A DNA stretch of 64,000 bases from Aliivibrio fischeri. GTDB taxonomy: Bacteria > Pseudomonadota > Gammaproteobacteria > Enterobacterales > Vibrionaceae. Made by a program: the position numbers and the translations under genes. Shown here in pieces: positions 55,003-64,000 of the stretch. Under the pieces are notes generated by a model. The model ran no database searches. It saw only the letters and a list, made by a program, of their open reading frames with translations, and was not told the DNA's origin. Numbering within the stretch: the stretch's first letter is position 1; each line of letters opens with the position of its first letter. Location of the stretch: the NCBI RefSeq assembly GCF_009727955.1, contig NZ_WOBR01000010.1, positions 62,001-126,000 on the forward strand, in the 5' to 3' direction.

Positions 55003-56070
55003 CTAATAAATATAATGTAAGTAGCTGATCATGGTAATTAAACTATGGCCAATGTAATCAATCACACTGTTTCCTGAAGTGTAAATAATGACGGTTGCAC
55101 GTGAACCGACAAACAATCTCGGAGACAATGGCGTATCGCTCGTTAAATTAACACGTACACGCTGTGCATCACGCACCCAACGATTACTCACTTCAACACT
55201 ACTTAATTGACCATTGGCTTTTTGTTGTGCAGAAGCAACACCATAATCACGGCTCTCTACAATTAATGGAAAGACTTCGCCAGGCATTGCATCATACGCG
55301 ACCTCAGCTCTCATTCCTTTAACCATTTCAGAGGTTGCTTTCTCACGATAATCAGCAGAAACCCACAATGAATCTGTTGGTATGAAAGTTAGCAATGGTT
55401 GATTAGCATTTGCAAACACACCCACATGCAATTGCATATTGGTAATGATCCCTTCATTCTGTGCAACCACTTGCGTATGCTCTAAATCTAGCTCCGCTTG
55501 TTTCAAGCTGTTTTTCGCTGATAGCACAGCACTGCTTTGCCCATTTCCTTTACCTAACTTCACTTCAAGTGCATGAACTTTCTGCTGTGCAGCCATTAAA
55601 TTCGCCGCCGCTTGATCTCGTTTAGTTAGTGCTGAGTCCAACCCTGAAGCTGAAACTGCGCCAGAATTCGCTAAACGCTTAATACGATGATATTCACGGT
55701 TGGCATTATTCGCCGTCACTTGCGTTGTTTTTACATTTGATCGTGCAGCCTCTATATCTGCAACTAATGACGCTTCTTGTTCTTTTGCTTGCGCTAACGC
55801 TATCTTCGCTTTTTGCACAGCAAGTAGGTATTTTTCATCATCAATTTTAAATAACAACTCCCCCTTCTTAACCAACTGATTATTTGTATGGTTAACCTCT
55901 ACAATACGGCCTGACACCTCAGGAGAAATTTGAACAACAAACCCTTGAACTTTACTTTGAGTCGTTAATGGTGTGAGTCTATCCGCCATCACTAAATAAG
56001 CGGTAACGATAAGAAACAATACAATTAGAATTCGCATCCATTGTTTAAATTTTTGTTCTGCAGCTTGCAT
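55003..56070 (-). CDS. HlyD/AaeA-type membrane fusion protein
   Basis: About 355 aa from ATG 56070 (GAGAA five to six bases upstream; the in-frame start 7 codons earlier lacks it). A single N-terminal membrane helix (ILIVLFLIVTAYLVM) is followed by a biotinyl/lipoyl-like segment, a long helical hairpin (about 95-190) and a beta domain. It links the DUF2955 inner-membrane protein to the outer membrane. It is the first gene of its operon. Confidence 0.85.
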   Translation of the reverse strand: MQAAEQKFKQWMRILIVLFLIVTAYLVMADRLTPLTTQSKVQGFVVQISPEVSGRIVEVNHTNNQLVKKGELLFKIDDEKYLLAVQKAKIALAQAKEQEASLVADIEAARSNVKTTQVTANNANREYHRIKRLANSGAVSASGLDSALTKRDQAAANLMAAQQKVHALEVKLGKGNGQSSAVLSAKNSLKQAELDLEHTQVVAQNEGIITNMQLHVGVFANANQPLLTFIPTDSLWVSADYREKATSEMVKGMRAEVAYDAMPGEVFPLIVESRDYGVASAQQKANGQLSSVEVSNRWVRDAQRVRVNLTSDTPLSPRLFVGSRATVIIYTSGNSVIDYIGHSLITMISYLHYIY

Positions 56071-56184
56071 ATATATTCTCGATAAAACCAAAATTGACGT
56101 GATCTAGCTCTCATTATAAGGCGTGATTTCAAAACGAATAGATGGCAAAATAGAGCACATAAGACCTATAAATAGGACAATACT

Positions 56185-57072
56185 ATGTATGAAAACCGTA
56201 AATCCTTACCTTCATTTGATGATGTTTATCTTTTTGTCCTTGTAGTAAGGCACAAAGGGATAAGTGCTGCAGCACAATTCTCAGGCCTACAACGCTCGAA
56301 AGTCAGCCGTCGATTACAAGAATTAGAAAAAGCGTTAGGTCATCAATTATTAATCAGAACCACAAGGTCAATTGAGTTAACCAAACAAGGAGAATGGTTA
56401 TATCAACAAGTATCAAACCCAATTAACACCTTGGTTGACGCAAGTTTATTAATGAGAGATCACCATGTAACACCAAGAGGAACTTTAAGAGTCGCAATAC
56501 CTCCTGCTCTTGGTATGACAGAAGTATTCTCAACCCTTATTGAAAAATACATAGAAGAAAACACTGAGGTTAAATTAGAAATTGAGCATCATGTTCAATC
56601 ATTAGACTTACGCAGAAGCAATATAGACTTACAAATATTACCAAGCTACATCGAACCACTGCATAACGATTACATCCAGCAACGTTTAATTCAAATCCCA
56701 TATAGTATGGTGGCTTCTCCAGATTATTTACGTGTTAATGGTCACCCAGATAACGTTACTCTATTGGATCAATTCCACTTATTGGCTAGTCGATATAATA
56801 AAAGTTTATTGCCTCAAGGGTTAAATTATCAGCTATTTAGTGATGATTTGAACTTATTACAAAAATTAGCAATATCAGGAAAAGGGATCGCTTTACTGCC
56901 ATCCATTCTAATTGAAGAAGATATTAAGCAAGGATTGCTTGTTGAAGTATTACCCAGAAAATCATTTACTGATTTAACTATTACTCTAATTTATCCGACA
57001 CCGCATTATTTACCTGAAAAAACACGAGCAATGGTGAATTTATTCAGAGCCACCTTCTCAGATTTACCTTAA
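56185..57072 (+). CDS. LysR-family regulator, divergent from the efflux pair
   Basis: 295 aa. The N-terminal HTH (FDDVYLFVLVVRHKGISAAAQFS and LQRSKVSRRLQELEKALG) and an effector domain are typical. Position and orientation suggest that it controls the HlyD/DUF2955 operon, as AaeR controls AaeAB; this is inference. It ends at 57072 and is followed by a 350-bp intergenic region. Confidence 0.9.
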   Translation: MYENRKSLPSFDDVYLFVLVVRHKGISAAAQFSGLQRSKVSRRLQELEKALGHQLLIRTTRSIELTKQGEWLYQQVSNPINTLVDASLLMRDHHVTPRGTLRVAIPPALGMTEVFSTLIEKYIEENTEVKLEIEHHVQSLDLRRSNIDLQILPSYIEPLHNDYIQQRLIQIPYSMVASPDYLRVNGHPDNVTLLDQFHLLASRYNKSLLPQGLNYQLFSDDLNLLQKLAISGKGIALLPSILIEEDIKQGLLVEVLPRKSFTDLTITLIYPTPHYLPEKTRAMVNLFRATFSDLP

Positions 57073-57106
57073 TAATCAGTAAAATAACTGACAAGGACTT
57101 AAATGT

Positions 57107-57141
57107 TAGCATTTTAAATAGAATCGATTTTTAAAATGCTA
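57107..57141. other. Perfect 12-bp inverted repeat after the LysR gene
   Basis: TAGCATTTTAAA (57107-57118) and TTTAAAATGCTA (57130-57141) form a perfect 12-bp inverted repeat over an 11-base loop. The stem is AT-rich and no T-run follows, so its role as a terminator is uncertain. Confidence 0.5.
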
Positions 57142-57340
57142 TGTTCTAGATTTTTGAGCAATATATTATTAACCACATGAATAGGACGGGTTAGCAAAAA
57201 CGGAAATAAATGTCCATAAATGCTACAACCTTTGTCTCAAAAATACGATTTTTTTGACAGTTTGTCAGAGAGATAACCAAATTTAGGGCACGTTATTTTT
57301 TATTATAACTACTCAACTAGCCCAAGTGAGCCCTAAATAT
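57142..57340. other. About 200-bp gap before the LysR/bioD terminator
   Basis: AT-rich, with a TTGACA-like box around 57253 but no matching -10 that I can support. No gene recognised. Confidence 0.3.
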
Positions 57341-57371
57341 AAAGCCAATATCATCAAATGATATTGGCTTT
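57341..57371. terminator. Bidirectional terminator between LysR and bioD
   Basis: AAAGCCAATATCAT (57341-57354) pairs perfectly with ATGATATTGGCTTT (57358-57371) across a 3-base loop: a 14-bp stem with T-rich flanks on both sides. Confidence 0.93.
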
Positions 57372-57384
57372 ATTCTTTTTACTT

Positions 57385-57417
57385 AAACTGTAAACTGTAA
57401 ACTGTAAACTGTAAACT
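57385..57417. repeat. Heptamer tandem repeat AAACTGT, 4.7 copies
   Basis: Four complete copies of AAACTGT plus a partial copy (AAACT) lie between the LysR/bioD terminator and the bioD stop codon, six bases from bioD. A second heptamer array (GGGTCTA) follows manA at 2776-2817. Confidence 0.97.
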
Positions 57418-57423
57418 AAATAA

Positions 57424-58104
57424 TTAATTATCTAGAGCTTCAAGATGAATGTATTTACCCATATTTTTGCGTTTCACACTTGGCATATATGGGATTTCAC
57501 CTAATTTTGGTGCAGGCATTTTATCTTCTAGCATCTTAATAATTTCCGCGTAGTTTTCTGTGCCTGGGTTTACACGGTTAGCTACCCAACCAATGATCTC
57601 TAAACCATCATGTTGAATTGCTTCAGCAGTTAGCATTGCATGACTTAAACAGCCTAGTTTAATCCCAACAACCAATACCACTGGCAATTTTTCTTGCTGT
57701 ACCCATGTTGATAAGCAATCATCTTTAGAGACAGGAACACGCCATCCACCTGCACCTTCAACTAAAACAACATCTGATTTCTCTTTTAATGAAGCTAAAC
57801 CTTCAGATAATACGGAGTAATCAATAACCACATTTTCTGCTTCTGCTGCAATATGTGGTGATGCTGGCATTAATAACGCGTATGGATTTACTTCTTCATA
57901 ACTTAATTCAACATTGGCTACAGCACGTAAATGGATTGCATCAGAGTTTTGAACACCTTCGCCTTTGTCTTCAGAGCCTGCAGCTACTGGTTTATAAGCA
58001 GCTGTTCGTAAACCTTTCATGTTTAACGCATCTAAAATCGCTTTTGAAGCAACGGTTTTACCCACATCTGTATCTGTTCCTGCAATAAAAAATGCATCAA
58101 TCAT
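57424..58104 (-). CDS. bioD: Dethiobiotin synthetase
   Basis: 226 aa. Forms dethiobiotin from DAPA, CO2 and ATP in the biotin pathway. The P-loop GTDTDVGKT (residues 9-17) is the family signature, and [12 protein letters not shown] is the second conserved segment. It starts eight bases inside the bioC end, so the two are coupled. It is the last gene of bioBFCD and ends beside the heptamer repeat. Confidence 0.95.
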   Translation of the reverse strand: MIDAFFIAGTDTDVGKTVASKAILDALNMKGLRTAAYKPVAAGSEDKGEGVQNSDAIHLRAVANVELSYEEVNPYALLMPASPHIAAEAENVVIDYSVLSEGLASLKEKSDVVLVEGAGGWRVPVSKDDCLSTWVQQEKLPVVLVVGIKLGCLSHAMLTAEAIQHDGLEIIGWVANRVNPGTENYAEIIKMLEDKMPAPKLGEIPYMPSVKRKNMGKYIHLEALDN

Positions 58105-58918
58105 TACTTATAACTCCGTAGCCTACCTGATATGTAGCAGGTAAGTGGTTTAATTCACTTCTAAATATTTGATACGCTTCTTCCACTGCTAATAGCTTTT
58201 CTTTGCTCAATAATCCTGAGCTGCGACCATTAGGTAAATGCGTTGCTCCAATTCCTTTTAAATCTTTCATTAAAGCAAGAGCGGAAGAATACGTCATCTC
58301 GACAGAGGTGCAGTGTAGTGTAAAGTTGTTGCATTCAGATTGCGCTAACGCAATTTTTACCATAGATGGCGTAATAAAATCGTTAACATGTTGATATAAA
58401 TCAACCTTTGACCATGCCTTTTTCAATTCAAACAGTGAGCCATCTAACAAAGTTGAGAAAATAACCTTGCTTTTATTATGGCTAATTCGTTTCATTTCTT
58501 TTAATGGTACCGATAAATCTTGGCACCATTGCAGCGCTAAACTGGATACGACACCATCAAATTCATCATCCATAAATGGAAGATCTTCAGCATCACCTTG
58601 AATATAGGTAATATTGTGCTCACCACATCGCTCTTTCGCTTTCTCTAACATGACAGACGATAAATCAAACGCTACGACACGTGCTCCACGTTTTAATAAG
58701 GCTTCGCAGCAATAACCTGTTCCACAGCCCACATCTAAAATCCGTAAACCAGTGAGATCATTTGGTAAATAAGACAAAAGCGTATCTGCCACTTGGCGTT
58801 GAAATTCTGCTGAACGATCATACGTATGCGCCGCTTTACTAAATGCGGCTTGAATCGCTTGTTTTTCTTTATTTGATGTTGAATTAAACATATCGATGGC
58901 AACTGCTGGATTCACCAT
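58097..58918 (-). CDS. bioC: Malonyl-ACP O-methyltransferase
   Basis: 273 aa. Methylates malonyl-ACP to begin pimelate synthesis for biotin. The SAM-binding motif [16 protein letters not shown] (about residues 57-72) and the QGDAEDLPF second motif are clear. Translation overlaps bioD by eight bases and follows bioF by six. A second in-frame ATG (MFNSTSN) lies nine codons later and could be the true start. Confidence 0.93.
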   Translation of the reverse strand: MVNPAVAIDMFNSTSNKEKQAIQAAFSKAAHTYDRSAEFQRQVADTLLSYLPNDLTGLRILDVGCGTGYCCEALLKRGARVVAFDLSSVMLEKAKERCGEHNITYIQGDAEDLPFMDDEFDGVVSSLALQWCQDLSVPLKEMKRISHNKSKVIFSTLLDGSLFELKKAWSKVDLYQHVNDFITPSMVKIALAQSECNNFTLHCTSVEMTYSSALALMKDLKGIGATHLPNGRSSGLLSKEKLLAVEEAYQIFRSELNHLPATYQVGYGVISND

Positions 58919-58924
58919 AACACC

Positions 58925-60076
58925 TCATCCTAATTCGTTTATCGCTTGTGTCAGCGCTGATATATCTTCTGATGAATGATTAGCACTTAAGGTCACTCTT
59001 ATTCGAGCTGAACCGACTGGAACTGTTGGAGGACGAATTGCTGTTGTCCATAACCCTTGTTCTTTTAATGAATCAGCGAGTATCATCGCATCGGTTGCTT
59101 CACCTATGATAATAGGCTTAATTGGTGTTGGTGTTTTTACAGCACCAACAAAATTCATTAATTCTGACTCGAATTGTTGACTTAATTCATTGAGTTTTTC
59201 ACGTCGCCATTCTTGTTGTTGGATCATCAATAAAGCGTGTGATAAAGCATGTGCTTGAGCTGGAGGCATTGCCGTAGAGTAAACATGATGACGTGCAAAT
59301 TGCGATAAATAATCACCACACTCTTGGTTGCAAAGCACTGCTGCACCAGAAAGTCCAAATCCTTTACCAAAAGTCACAATTAATATATCTGGTGTTATAG
59401 AATAAACATCACAACAGCCTCTACCATTGCTACCTAACACACCACACCCATGGGCATCATCCACCATTAACCAAGCATCATTTGCCTTAGTAAGTTGTGC
59501 AATATCGGCTAATGGAGAAAGATCCCCATCCATACTAAATACACCTTCCGTCACCACCAATGTTGGCGTATCTGATGAACGGTTTAGCAAATTATTTAAA
59601 TGCTCAATATTATTGTGTTTAAAACGTTTCATGACTGCGGGAGATAACATTCCCGCTTCCATTAGCGAAGCATGGTTCAATTTATCTTGTAATACGATGT
59701 CACCCTTTTCCAATAATGAAAAGAGTACCGCTTGATTGGCACTAAAACCTGAATTAAACAAAATCGCACAATCAAAACCAAGCCATTCTGCCAACTGAGA
59801 TTCCAAATTGGCATGCGGCTTTGAGTAACCAGTGACTAATGGAGAGGCGCCACTGCCACTTCCATATAAAGATAAGCCCTCCTGCCACGCTTCCATCAAC
59901 TCTTTACTACTAGCCAATCCTAAATAATCATTTCCAGAAAAATTCAAATAACTTTTTCCATCAACAACTAATGTGGCCTGGTTTCCTTGCGACACCACTC
60001 GACGTGAGCGATTTAGCCCTGCTTGCTTACGTTGATTAAGTGCAGAGCTAATACGTTGATTAAACGCTTGCTTCAT
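58925..60076 (-). CDS. bioF: 8-amino-7-oxononanoate synthase
   Basis: About 383 aa from the ATG at 60076. PLP-dependent condensation of pimeloyl-ACP with alanine. The PLP lysine is in [10 protein letters not shown] (Lys238), and the motif [10 protein letters not shown] is also clear. The frame is open upstream, but [11 protein letters not shown] gives a normal-length protein and overlaps bioB by 17 bases. Next gene bioC follows by six bases. Confidence 0.93.
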   Translation of the reverse strand: MKQAFNQRISSALNQRKQAGLNRSRRVVSQGNQATLVVDGKSYLNFSGNDYLGLASSKELMEAWQEGLSLYGSGSGASPLVTGYSKPHANLESQLAEWLGFDCAILFNSGFSANQAVLFSLLEKGDIVLQDKLNHASLMEAGMLSPAVMKRFKHNNIEHLNNLLNRSSDTPTLVVTEGVFSMDGDLSPLADIAQLTKANDAWLMVDDAHGCGVLGSNGRGCCDVYSITPDILIVTFGKGFGLSGAAVLCNQECGDYLSQFARHHVYSTAMPPAQAHALSHALLMIQQQEWRREKLNELSQQFESELMNFVGAVKTPTPIKPIIIGEATDAMILADSLKEQGLWTTAIRPPTVPVGSARIRVTLSANHSSEDISALTQAINELG

Positions 60077-61112
60077 AGAACAAGTCATCTTTATTTGGAC
60101 GAGCTGCAACACGTTCTGCCACTCTATCAAGCAACTCATGCTCTTGAATTTGATCAGGTTTTTGCGCTACTTGCTCACTATTCACACCCAATTTTTTGAA
60201 AAGTTGCATGTCTGTGTCTTCATCTGGATTTGGCGTAGTGAGCAACTTACATCCATAAAAGACTGAGTTAGCACCCGCCATAAAGCATAGCGCTTGCATT
60301 TGTTCATTCATACTTTCGCGTCCTGCAGAAAGACGTACAGCAGATTCAGGCATCATAATGCGAGCAACAGCGATCAAACGAATGAAATCAAATGGGTCAA
60401 CGTCTTCAGCGTCTTCTAATGGGGTTCCTTTTACTTTTACCAACATATTCACAGGAACCGATTCTGGATGTTGAGGTAGATTAGCTAATTCAACAAATAG
60501 ACCAGCACGATCACTTGCACTTTCCCCCATACCAATGATGCCACCTGAACAAATTTTCATCCCAGCATCGCGGACATGAGATAGCGTATCTAAACGATCT
60601 TGATAGGTACGAGTGGTAATAATATTGCCGTAAAATTCAGGAGAAGTATCGAGGTTATGGTTATAATAATCCAAGCCAGCTTCTGACAGTTCACCCGCTT
60701 GATCGGCAGTGATCATACCTAGCGTCATACACGTCTCAAGGCCCATTTCTTTCACGCCTTTAATCATATCCAATAGATATGGCATATCACGTTCTTTTGG
60801 ATTCTTCCAAGCCGCCCCCATACAGAAACGAGTAGACCCTGAATTCTTTGCTTTTTTCGCAGCGTCTAAAACACTCTCCACTTCCATTAAACGTTCACGA
60901 TCAACATCAGTGCGGTAGTGGGCGCTCTGTGGGCAGTACTTACAATCTTCAGGGCAAGCGCCTGTTTTAATTGAAAGTAGTGTGCTCACCTGTACATGGT
61001 TAGCTTGTTGATATTTTCTATGTACCAATTGAGCCTCAAAGATCAAATCCATAAACGGCTTGTCCATCAAGGTTTGAACTTCAGCTACGGTCCAGTTATG
61101 TCTCACTTCCAC
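60060..61112 (-). CDS. bioB: Biotin synthase, radical SAM
   Basis: 350 aa. Inserts sulfur into dethiobiotin. The radical-SAM cluster CPEDCKYC has Cys53, Cys57 and Cys60 in the same places as in E. coli BioB. The family MGAAWKNP segment and the C-terminal [22 protein letters not shown] motif (split) are present. It is the first gene of the minus-strand operon, just downstream of the BirA-type operator. Confidence 0.97.
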   Translation of the reverse strand: MEVRHNWTVAEVQTLMDKPFMDLIFEAQLVHRKYQQANHVQVSTLLSIKTGACPEDCKYCPQSAHYRTDVDRERLMEVESVLDAAKKAKNSGSTRFCMGAAWKNPKERDMPYLLDMIKGVKEMGLETCMTLGMITADQAGELSEAGLDYYNHNLDTSPEFYGNIITTRTYQDRLDTLSHVRDAGMKICSGGIIGMGESASDRAGLFVELANLPQHPESVPVNMLVKVKGTPLEDAEDVDPFDFIRLIAVARIMMPESAVRLSAGRESMNEQMQALCFMAGANSVFYGCKLLTTPNPDEDTDMQLFKKLGVNSEQVAQKPDQIQEHELLDRVAERVAARPNKDDLFYEASV

Positions 61113-61169
61113 GTGTAAATTCCTTTATTATTTTATGGCTCAACAACCATGTAATGACTGTTTTTATAC

Positions 61170-61198
61170 TTGGCTAGTCTACGGTTAAACGTTACACT
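61170..61198 (+). promoter_or_regulatory. Candidate bioA promoter
   Basis: TTGGCT (61170-61175) and TACACT (61193-61198) are 17 bases apart on the plus strand. The promoter faces and overlaps the bioB promoter and ends at the BirA operator. Confidence 0.55.
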
Positions 61199-61203
61199 GT
61201 CAA
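61176..61203 (-). promoter_or_regulatory. Candidate bioB promoter
   Basis: On the minus strand, TTGACA (61203-61198) and TAGACT (61181-61176) are 16 bases apart. The -35 lies in the BirA operator. The transcription start would be about 10 bases downstream, with bioB's ATG at 61112. Confidence 0.6.
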
Positions 61204-61229
61204 CCTAAAGAAAAGAATAAAGTTTACAA
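61197..61229. promoter_or_regulatory. BirA (biotin repressor) operator
   Basis: CTGTCAACC (61197-61205), a 15-base spacer and AGTTTACAA (61221-61229). Read on the minus strand it is TTGTAAACT-N15-GGTTGACAG, close to the E. coli bio operator TTGTAAACC-N15-GGTTTACAA. It sits in the bioA/bioB divergent region, as in enterobacteria. Confidence 0.85.
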
Positions 61230-61240
61230 CTGGTGAATAA

Positions 61241-62521
61241 ATGAGCATTAGCGTCGATTTGGATTTTGACCGTCAACACATCTGGCACCCATATACTTCA
61301 ACATTAAACCCACTGGCTTGCTATCCAGTAACTCATGCAAAAGGGGTTAATATTTATCTAGAAAATGGGACCGAACTTGTTGATGGCATGTCGTCATGGT
61401 GGTCTACCATACATGGATACAGCCACCCTCACCTGAATCAAGCATTAAAAGATCAAACCGACAAAATGGCACACGTGATGTTCGGAGGCATTACTCATCA
61501 ACCGGCTGTTGAACTTTGTAAGAAACTGGTCGAGCTCAGTCCATCTCGATTAGAGCAAGTATTTTTAGCCGATTCAGGCTCAGTAGCCGTTGAAGTCAGT
61601 TTAAAAATGGCACTTCAATATTGGCATGCAAAAGGTCAGCCTCGATCTAAATTCTTAACCGTGCGTCATGGTTATCACGGTGATACCTTCGCAGCCATGT
61701 CAGTAACCGACCCTGACAATTCCATGCATGGACTTTATAAAGGCTTTTTACCTGAACATCTGTTTGTTGAATCACCAAGCAGTAAGTTTTGTGGAGTGTG
61801 GAATCCTGAGGATATCCTTCCGTTAGAAGCCATGTTGGCAGAGCGACACAATGACATTGCCGCCATGATCCTTGAGCCTATTGTTCAGGGTGCTGGCGGA
61901 ATGCGTTTATACCACCCTCAATATCTAAAAGAAGTACGCCGCTTGTGTGATAAATATGGCTTACTTCTGATTTTAGATGAGATAGCAACAGGGTTCGGAC
62001 GAACAGGAAAGTTATTTGCTTGCGAACACGCAGGCATTGAACCCGACATTATGTGTATTGGTAAAGCGCTCACTGGGGGTTACATGACGCTTTCAGCAAC
62101 ACTCACCAGTAAAGTGGTTGCAGACACGGTATGCAGTGGTGATGCAGGATGTTTTATGCATGGTCCTACATTTATGGGCAACCCACTTGCTTGTGCCGTT
62201 GCCAATGCCAGCCTAGAGCTAATCCAACAAAATCATTGGCAAACTCAAACCAAACAGATAGAAACCTGCTTTTCTGAATTATTACCCCAACTTAAAAAAC
62301 ATAACGTTGTAGCAGATGTTAGATGGTTAGGCGCTATTGGTGTGGTAGAGCTAACCACGCCCGTTGATATGGAAAAAATTCAAGCACACTTTGTTGAACA
62401 AGGGGTTTGGATAAGGCCATTTGGGAAACTCATTTATATGATGCCACCATTCATTTCTCAACCTGAGCACATCACGAAATTGGTTAACTCCATTGATAGT
62501 GCCCTAGAAACTCTGTTCTAA
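61241..62521 (+). CDS. bioA: Adenosylmethionine-8-amino-7-oxononanoate aminotransferase
   Basis: 426 aa. Converts KAPA to DAPA using SAM as amino donor. The PLP lysine is in GKALTGGYM (Lys275), and the sequence [16 protein letters not shown] is typical of BioA. It is divergent from bioBFCD and regulated by the shared BirA operator. A strong hairpin terminator follows. Confidence 0.97.
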   Translation: MSISVDLDFDRQHIWHPYTSTLNPLACYPVTHAKGVNIYLENGTELVDGMSSWWSTIHGYSHPHLNQALKDQTDKMAHVMFGGITHQPAVELCKKLVELSPSRLEQVFLADSGSVAVEVSLKMALQYWHAKGQPRSKFLTVRHGYHGDTFAAMSVTDPDNSMHGLYKGFLPEHLFVESPSSKFCGVWNPEDILPLEAMLAERHNDIAAMILEPIVQGAGGMRLYHPQYLKEVRRLCDKYGLLLILDEIATGFGRTGKLFACEHAGIEPDIMCIGKALTGGYMTLSATLTSKVVADTVCSGDAGCFMHGPTFMGNPLACAVANASLELIQQNHWQTQTKQIETCFSELLPQLKKHNVVADVRWLGAIGVVELTTPVDMEKIQAHFVEQGVWIRPFGKLIYMMPPFISQPEHITKLVNSIDSALETLF

Positions 62522-62526
62522 TAATA

Positions 62527-62565
62527 AAAAAACCGATGCCTTTACAATAAAGGCATCGGTTTTTT
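62527..62565. terminator. bioA terminator
   Basis: AAAACCGATGCCTTT (62529-62543) pairs with AAAGGCATCGGTTTT (62549-62563), with a 5-base loop. Long A/T flanks make it bidirectional. Confidence 0.93.
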
Positions 62566-62596
62566 AGACGCTCAAATTCAACGTCGATATTTGTCG

Positions 62597-62806
62597 TTAT
62601 TTAACTTTAGGCTCATTAGTAAAATCATCTTCTACTAACTTATAAATAATAAAGATAGCAAGCTCGAGTAATGCAGTAAGAATCAAGCTCATGATCACGT
62701 AGCGTTCAGTGAAAACACCAATACCGTGTAAGATTGTTGATTGAATAACAAACGCGCCAACTACGCCTAAAATCAACAGCTGTAAAAATTTAATAAACTT
62801 CAGCAT
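62597..62806 (-). CDS. Small membrane protein, two helices
   Basis: 69 aa. Two hydrophobic segments (LLILGVVGAFVIQSTILHGIG and MSLILTALLELAIFIIYKLV, split), with a charged C-terminal tail. No family recognised. A short unlinked gene between the bioA terminator and rimJ. Confidence 0.65.
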   Translation of the reverse strand: MLKFIKFLQLLILGVVGAFVIQSTILHGIGVFTERYVIMSLILTALLELAIFIIYKLVEDDFTNEPKVK

Positions 62807-62949
62807 TTAAATTCCTTCTTTATCATTATCTTAAATAATTGAAATCAACCTTTATAGAGTACACCAAAACAGTGATGACATAATGATTAATTTCAATAAG
62901 ATGCTTTATCTTTTCCTTTAGAAGCGACTTTTCTTACTTTTATGACGTA

Positions 62950-63507
62950 TTACTCTGGCTTCCAATCATCATTAATTTTAGACGTTAAGATGTGATCTTC
63001 CCATTTACCATTAATATATAAGTACTTTTTCGCTTCACCTTCTTTAGTAAAACCAAGCGCAGCAAGTACTTTTGCACTCTTTTCGTTACGCGGAATATAA
63101 GCGGCCATAATTCGATGTAAATTTTGAGCTTTAAACATCCAATTAACAGTAAAATTCACCGCTCGTCGCATGATCCCTTTTCCTTGATACTCTGAATCCA
63201 AAGAATAGCCAACATGCCCAGCATGAAAAGGAAAACGAGTAATATTACTGTAACTTACCGTCCCTATTATCTTATGCTCGTTTTTATCAACCACTACAAA
63301 GTAAAAAGCCAAGTTATGTTTATGCAATTCAACAAGCTGCAATAAACGTTGCTTCCAGCCTTCAGGCGTAAAAAAAGCGTGGCTTCGTTTAGGCTCCCAC
63401 GGAGCAAGATGATGGCGATTGCGCATAAAATAGTTAGCAATCGTCACTGCGTCACTGCTTTTTATTAAACGAACTTGGTAATGATCAAACTCAAAACTTA
63501 CATCCAT
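62950..63507 (-). CDS. rimJ: Ribosomal protein S5-alanine N-acetyltransferase
   Basis: A 185-aa GNAT acetyltransferase. The fold contains YSLDSEYQGKGIMRRAV (acetyl-CoA loop) and the RimJ-like segment WMFKAQNLHRIMAAYIPRNEKSA. Length and context next to tyrR agree with RimJ, but other family members are possible. It starts 11 bp after the tyrR stop on the minus strand. Confidence 0.85.
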   Translation of the reverse strand: MDVSFEFDHYQVRLIKSSDAVTIANYFMRNRHHLAPWEPKRSHAFFTPEGWKQRLLQLVELHKHNLAFYFVVVDKNEHKIIGTVSYSNITRFPFHAGHVGYSLDSEYQGKGIMRRAVNFTVNWMFKAQNLHRIMAAYIPRNEKSAKVLAALGFTKEGEAKKYLYINGKWEDHILTSKINDDWKPE

Positions 63508-63518
63508 GTCGTTTCTCT

Positions 63519-64000
63519 CTATTTTTTACCAATTCCATAATCACGCAATTTATTTGCAATTGCAGTATGTGATACACCTAAACGCTTAGCTAACTTACGA
63601 CTTGATGGGAACTCATTATATAAACTAGATAAAATACTCGACTCATAAGATTTCATGATTTCATCCAGTGAACCATCAGTATTAATATTAAGACTTCTTG
63701 GCGCATTTTTATCAACAATTGGAAGCATAAAATGAGAGGTAGATAGTTGATTTCTATCCATTTGCGTTAATGCTTTTAATGTTGTACTTCTTAGCTGGCG
63801 AACATTGCCCGGCCACGTATAACTTGCTAGATAATCGTATACTTCTTCGTCTATGCTTGGCTTAACAATTCCTAGCTCTTTACTTAGTTGCGCTACAAAA
63901 AAGTCAAACAAGGTTGCCACATCAGAAATGCGATCACGCAATGGCGGTATCTCTAAAAACAGCACGTTTAGACGATAGTACAAGTCTTCACGGAATAAGC
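63519..64000 (-). CDS. tyrR: TyrR-type regulator, C-terminal part only
   Basis: The gene runs off the right end of the window; 160 or so C-terminal residues are present. They include the sigma-54-interaction-type AAA+ end (LYYRLNVLFLEIPPLRDR, PGNVRQLRSTTLKAL) and the HTH (SSRKLAKRLGVSHTAIANKLRDYGI), as in TyrR, which controls aromatic amino-acid genes. The first ATG that can be read in frame at 63983 is only an internal methionine. Confidence 0.88.
   Translation of the reverse strand, partial: LFREDLYYRLNVLFLEIPPLRDRISDVATLFDFFVAQLSKELGIVKPSIDEEVYDYLASYTWPGNVRQLRSTTLKALTQMDRNQLSTSHFMLPIVDKNAPRSLNINTDGSLDEIMKSYESSILSSLYNEFPSSRKLAKRLGVSHTAIANKLRDYGIGKK

Overview
The window looks like a chromosomal stretch of a marine Vibrionaceae bacterium, most likely the Aliivibrio (Vibrio) fischeri group. 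The reasons are the low G+C coding style, the biotin cluster close to rimJ and tyrR, a multi-CBM GH19 chitinase, a Vibrio-type fructose/mannose PTS cluster next to manA, and a Vibrio-style palindromic repeat. This assignment comes from gene recognition only; no database search was possible.

Layout. 1-6.1 kb: sugar PTS locus (EIIBC and manA on +, an HPr-like/EIIA fusion and EIIB on -, EIIABC on +). 6.1-8.4 kb: patatin/outer-membrane-barrel protein. 8.6-22.3 kb: a defence island entirely on the minus strand. In transcription order it holds an unknown 322-aa protein, a type I restriction system (hsdR, hsdM, hsdS), McrB and McrC, two tandem P-loop GTPases, and a CARF-type CRISPR-associated protein with no CRISPR array or other cas gene nearby. 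22.9-26.3 kb: GH19 chitinase, then tRNA-Gly(UCC). 26.8-34.6 kb: three-gene minus-strand operon of an unknown protein, a beta-propeller-like lipoprotein and a 1579-aa protein with an OmpA domain. 34.7-44.9 kb: housekeeping and metabolic genes (NhaC, two LysR regulators, penicillin V acylase-like hydrolase, Gfo/Idh oxidoreductase, HopJ-like, acetyltransferase, MFS, GH13 glucosidase). 44.9-51.6 kb: a MITE-like repeat, then a seven-gene overlapping operon combining a LolCDE/MacB-like ABC transporter, a LolA-like periplasmic protein, an outer-membrane barrel and a LytS/LytR-type two-component pair. 51.8-57.1 kb: acetyltransferase, DksA-like zinc finger, YbiB, and a HlyD/DUF2955 efflux pair with a divergent LysR. 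57.4-62.5 kb: bioBFCD (minus) divergent from bioA (plus), with overlapping promoters and a BirA operator. 62.6-64 kb: small membrane protein, rimJ, and tyrR cut by the window edge.

Most operons end in clear intrinsic hairpins. Two different heptamer tandem repeats sit directly beside gene 3' ends and terminators (after manA and after bioD).

The most promising undescribed systems are (a) the GTPase-GTPase-CARF cassette in the defence island, preceded by three copies of an 8-bp site, and (b) the Lol-like transporter operon with its own LytS/LytR pair. The OmpA-domain operon is a third candidate with no recognisable function.
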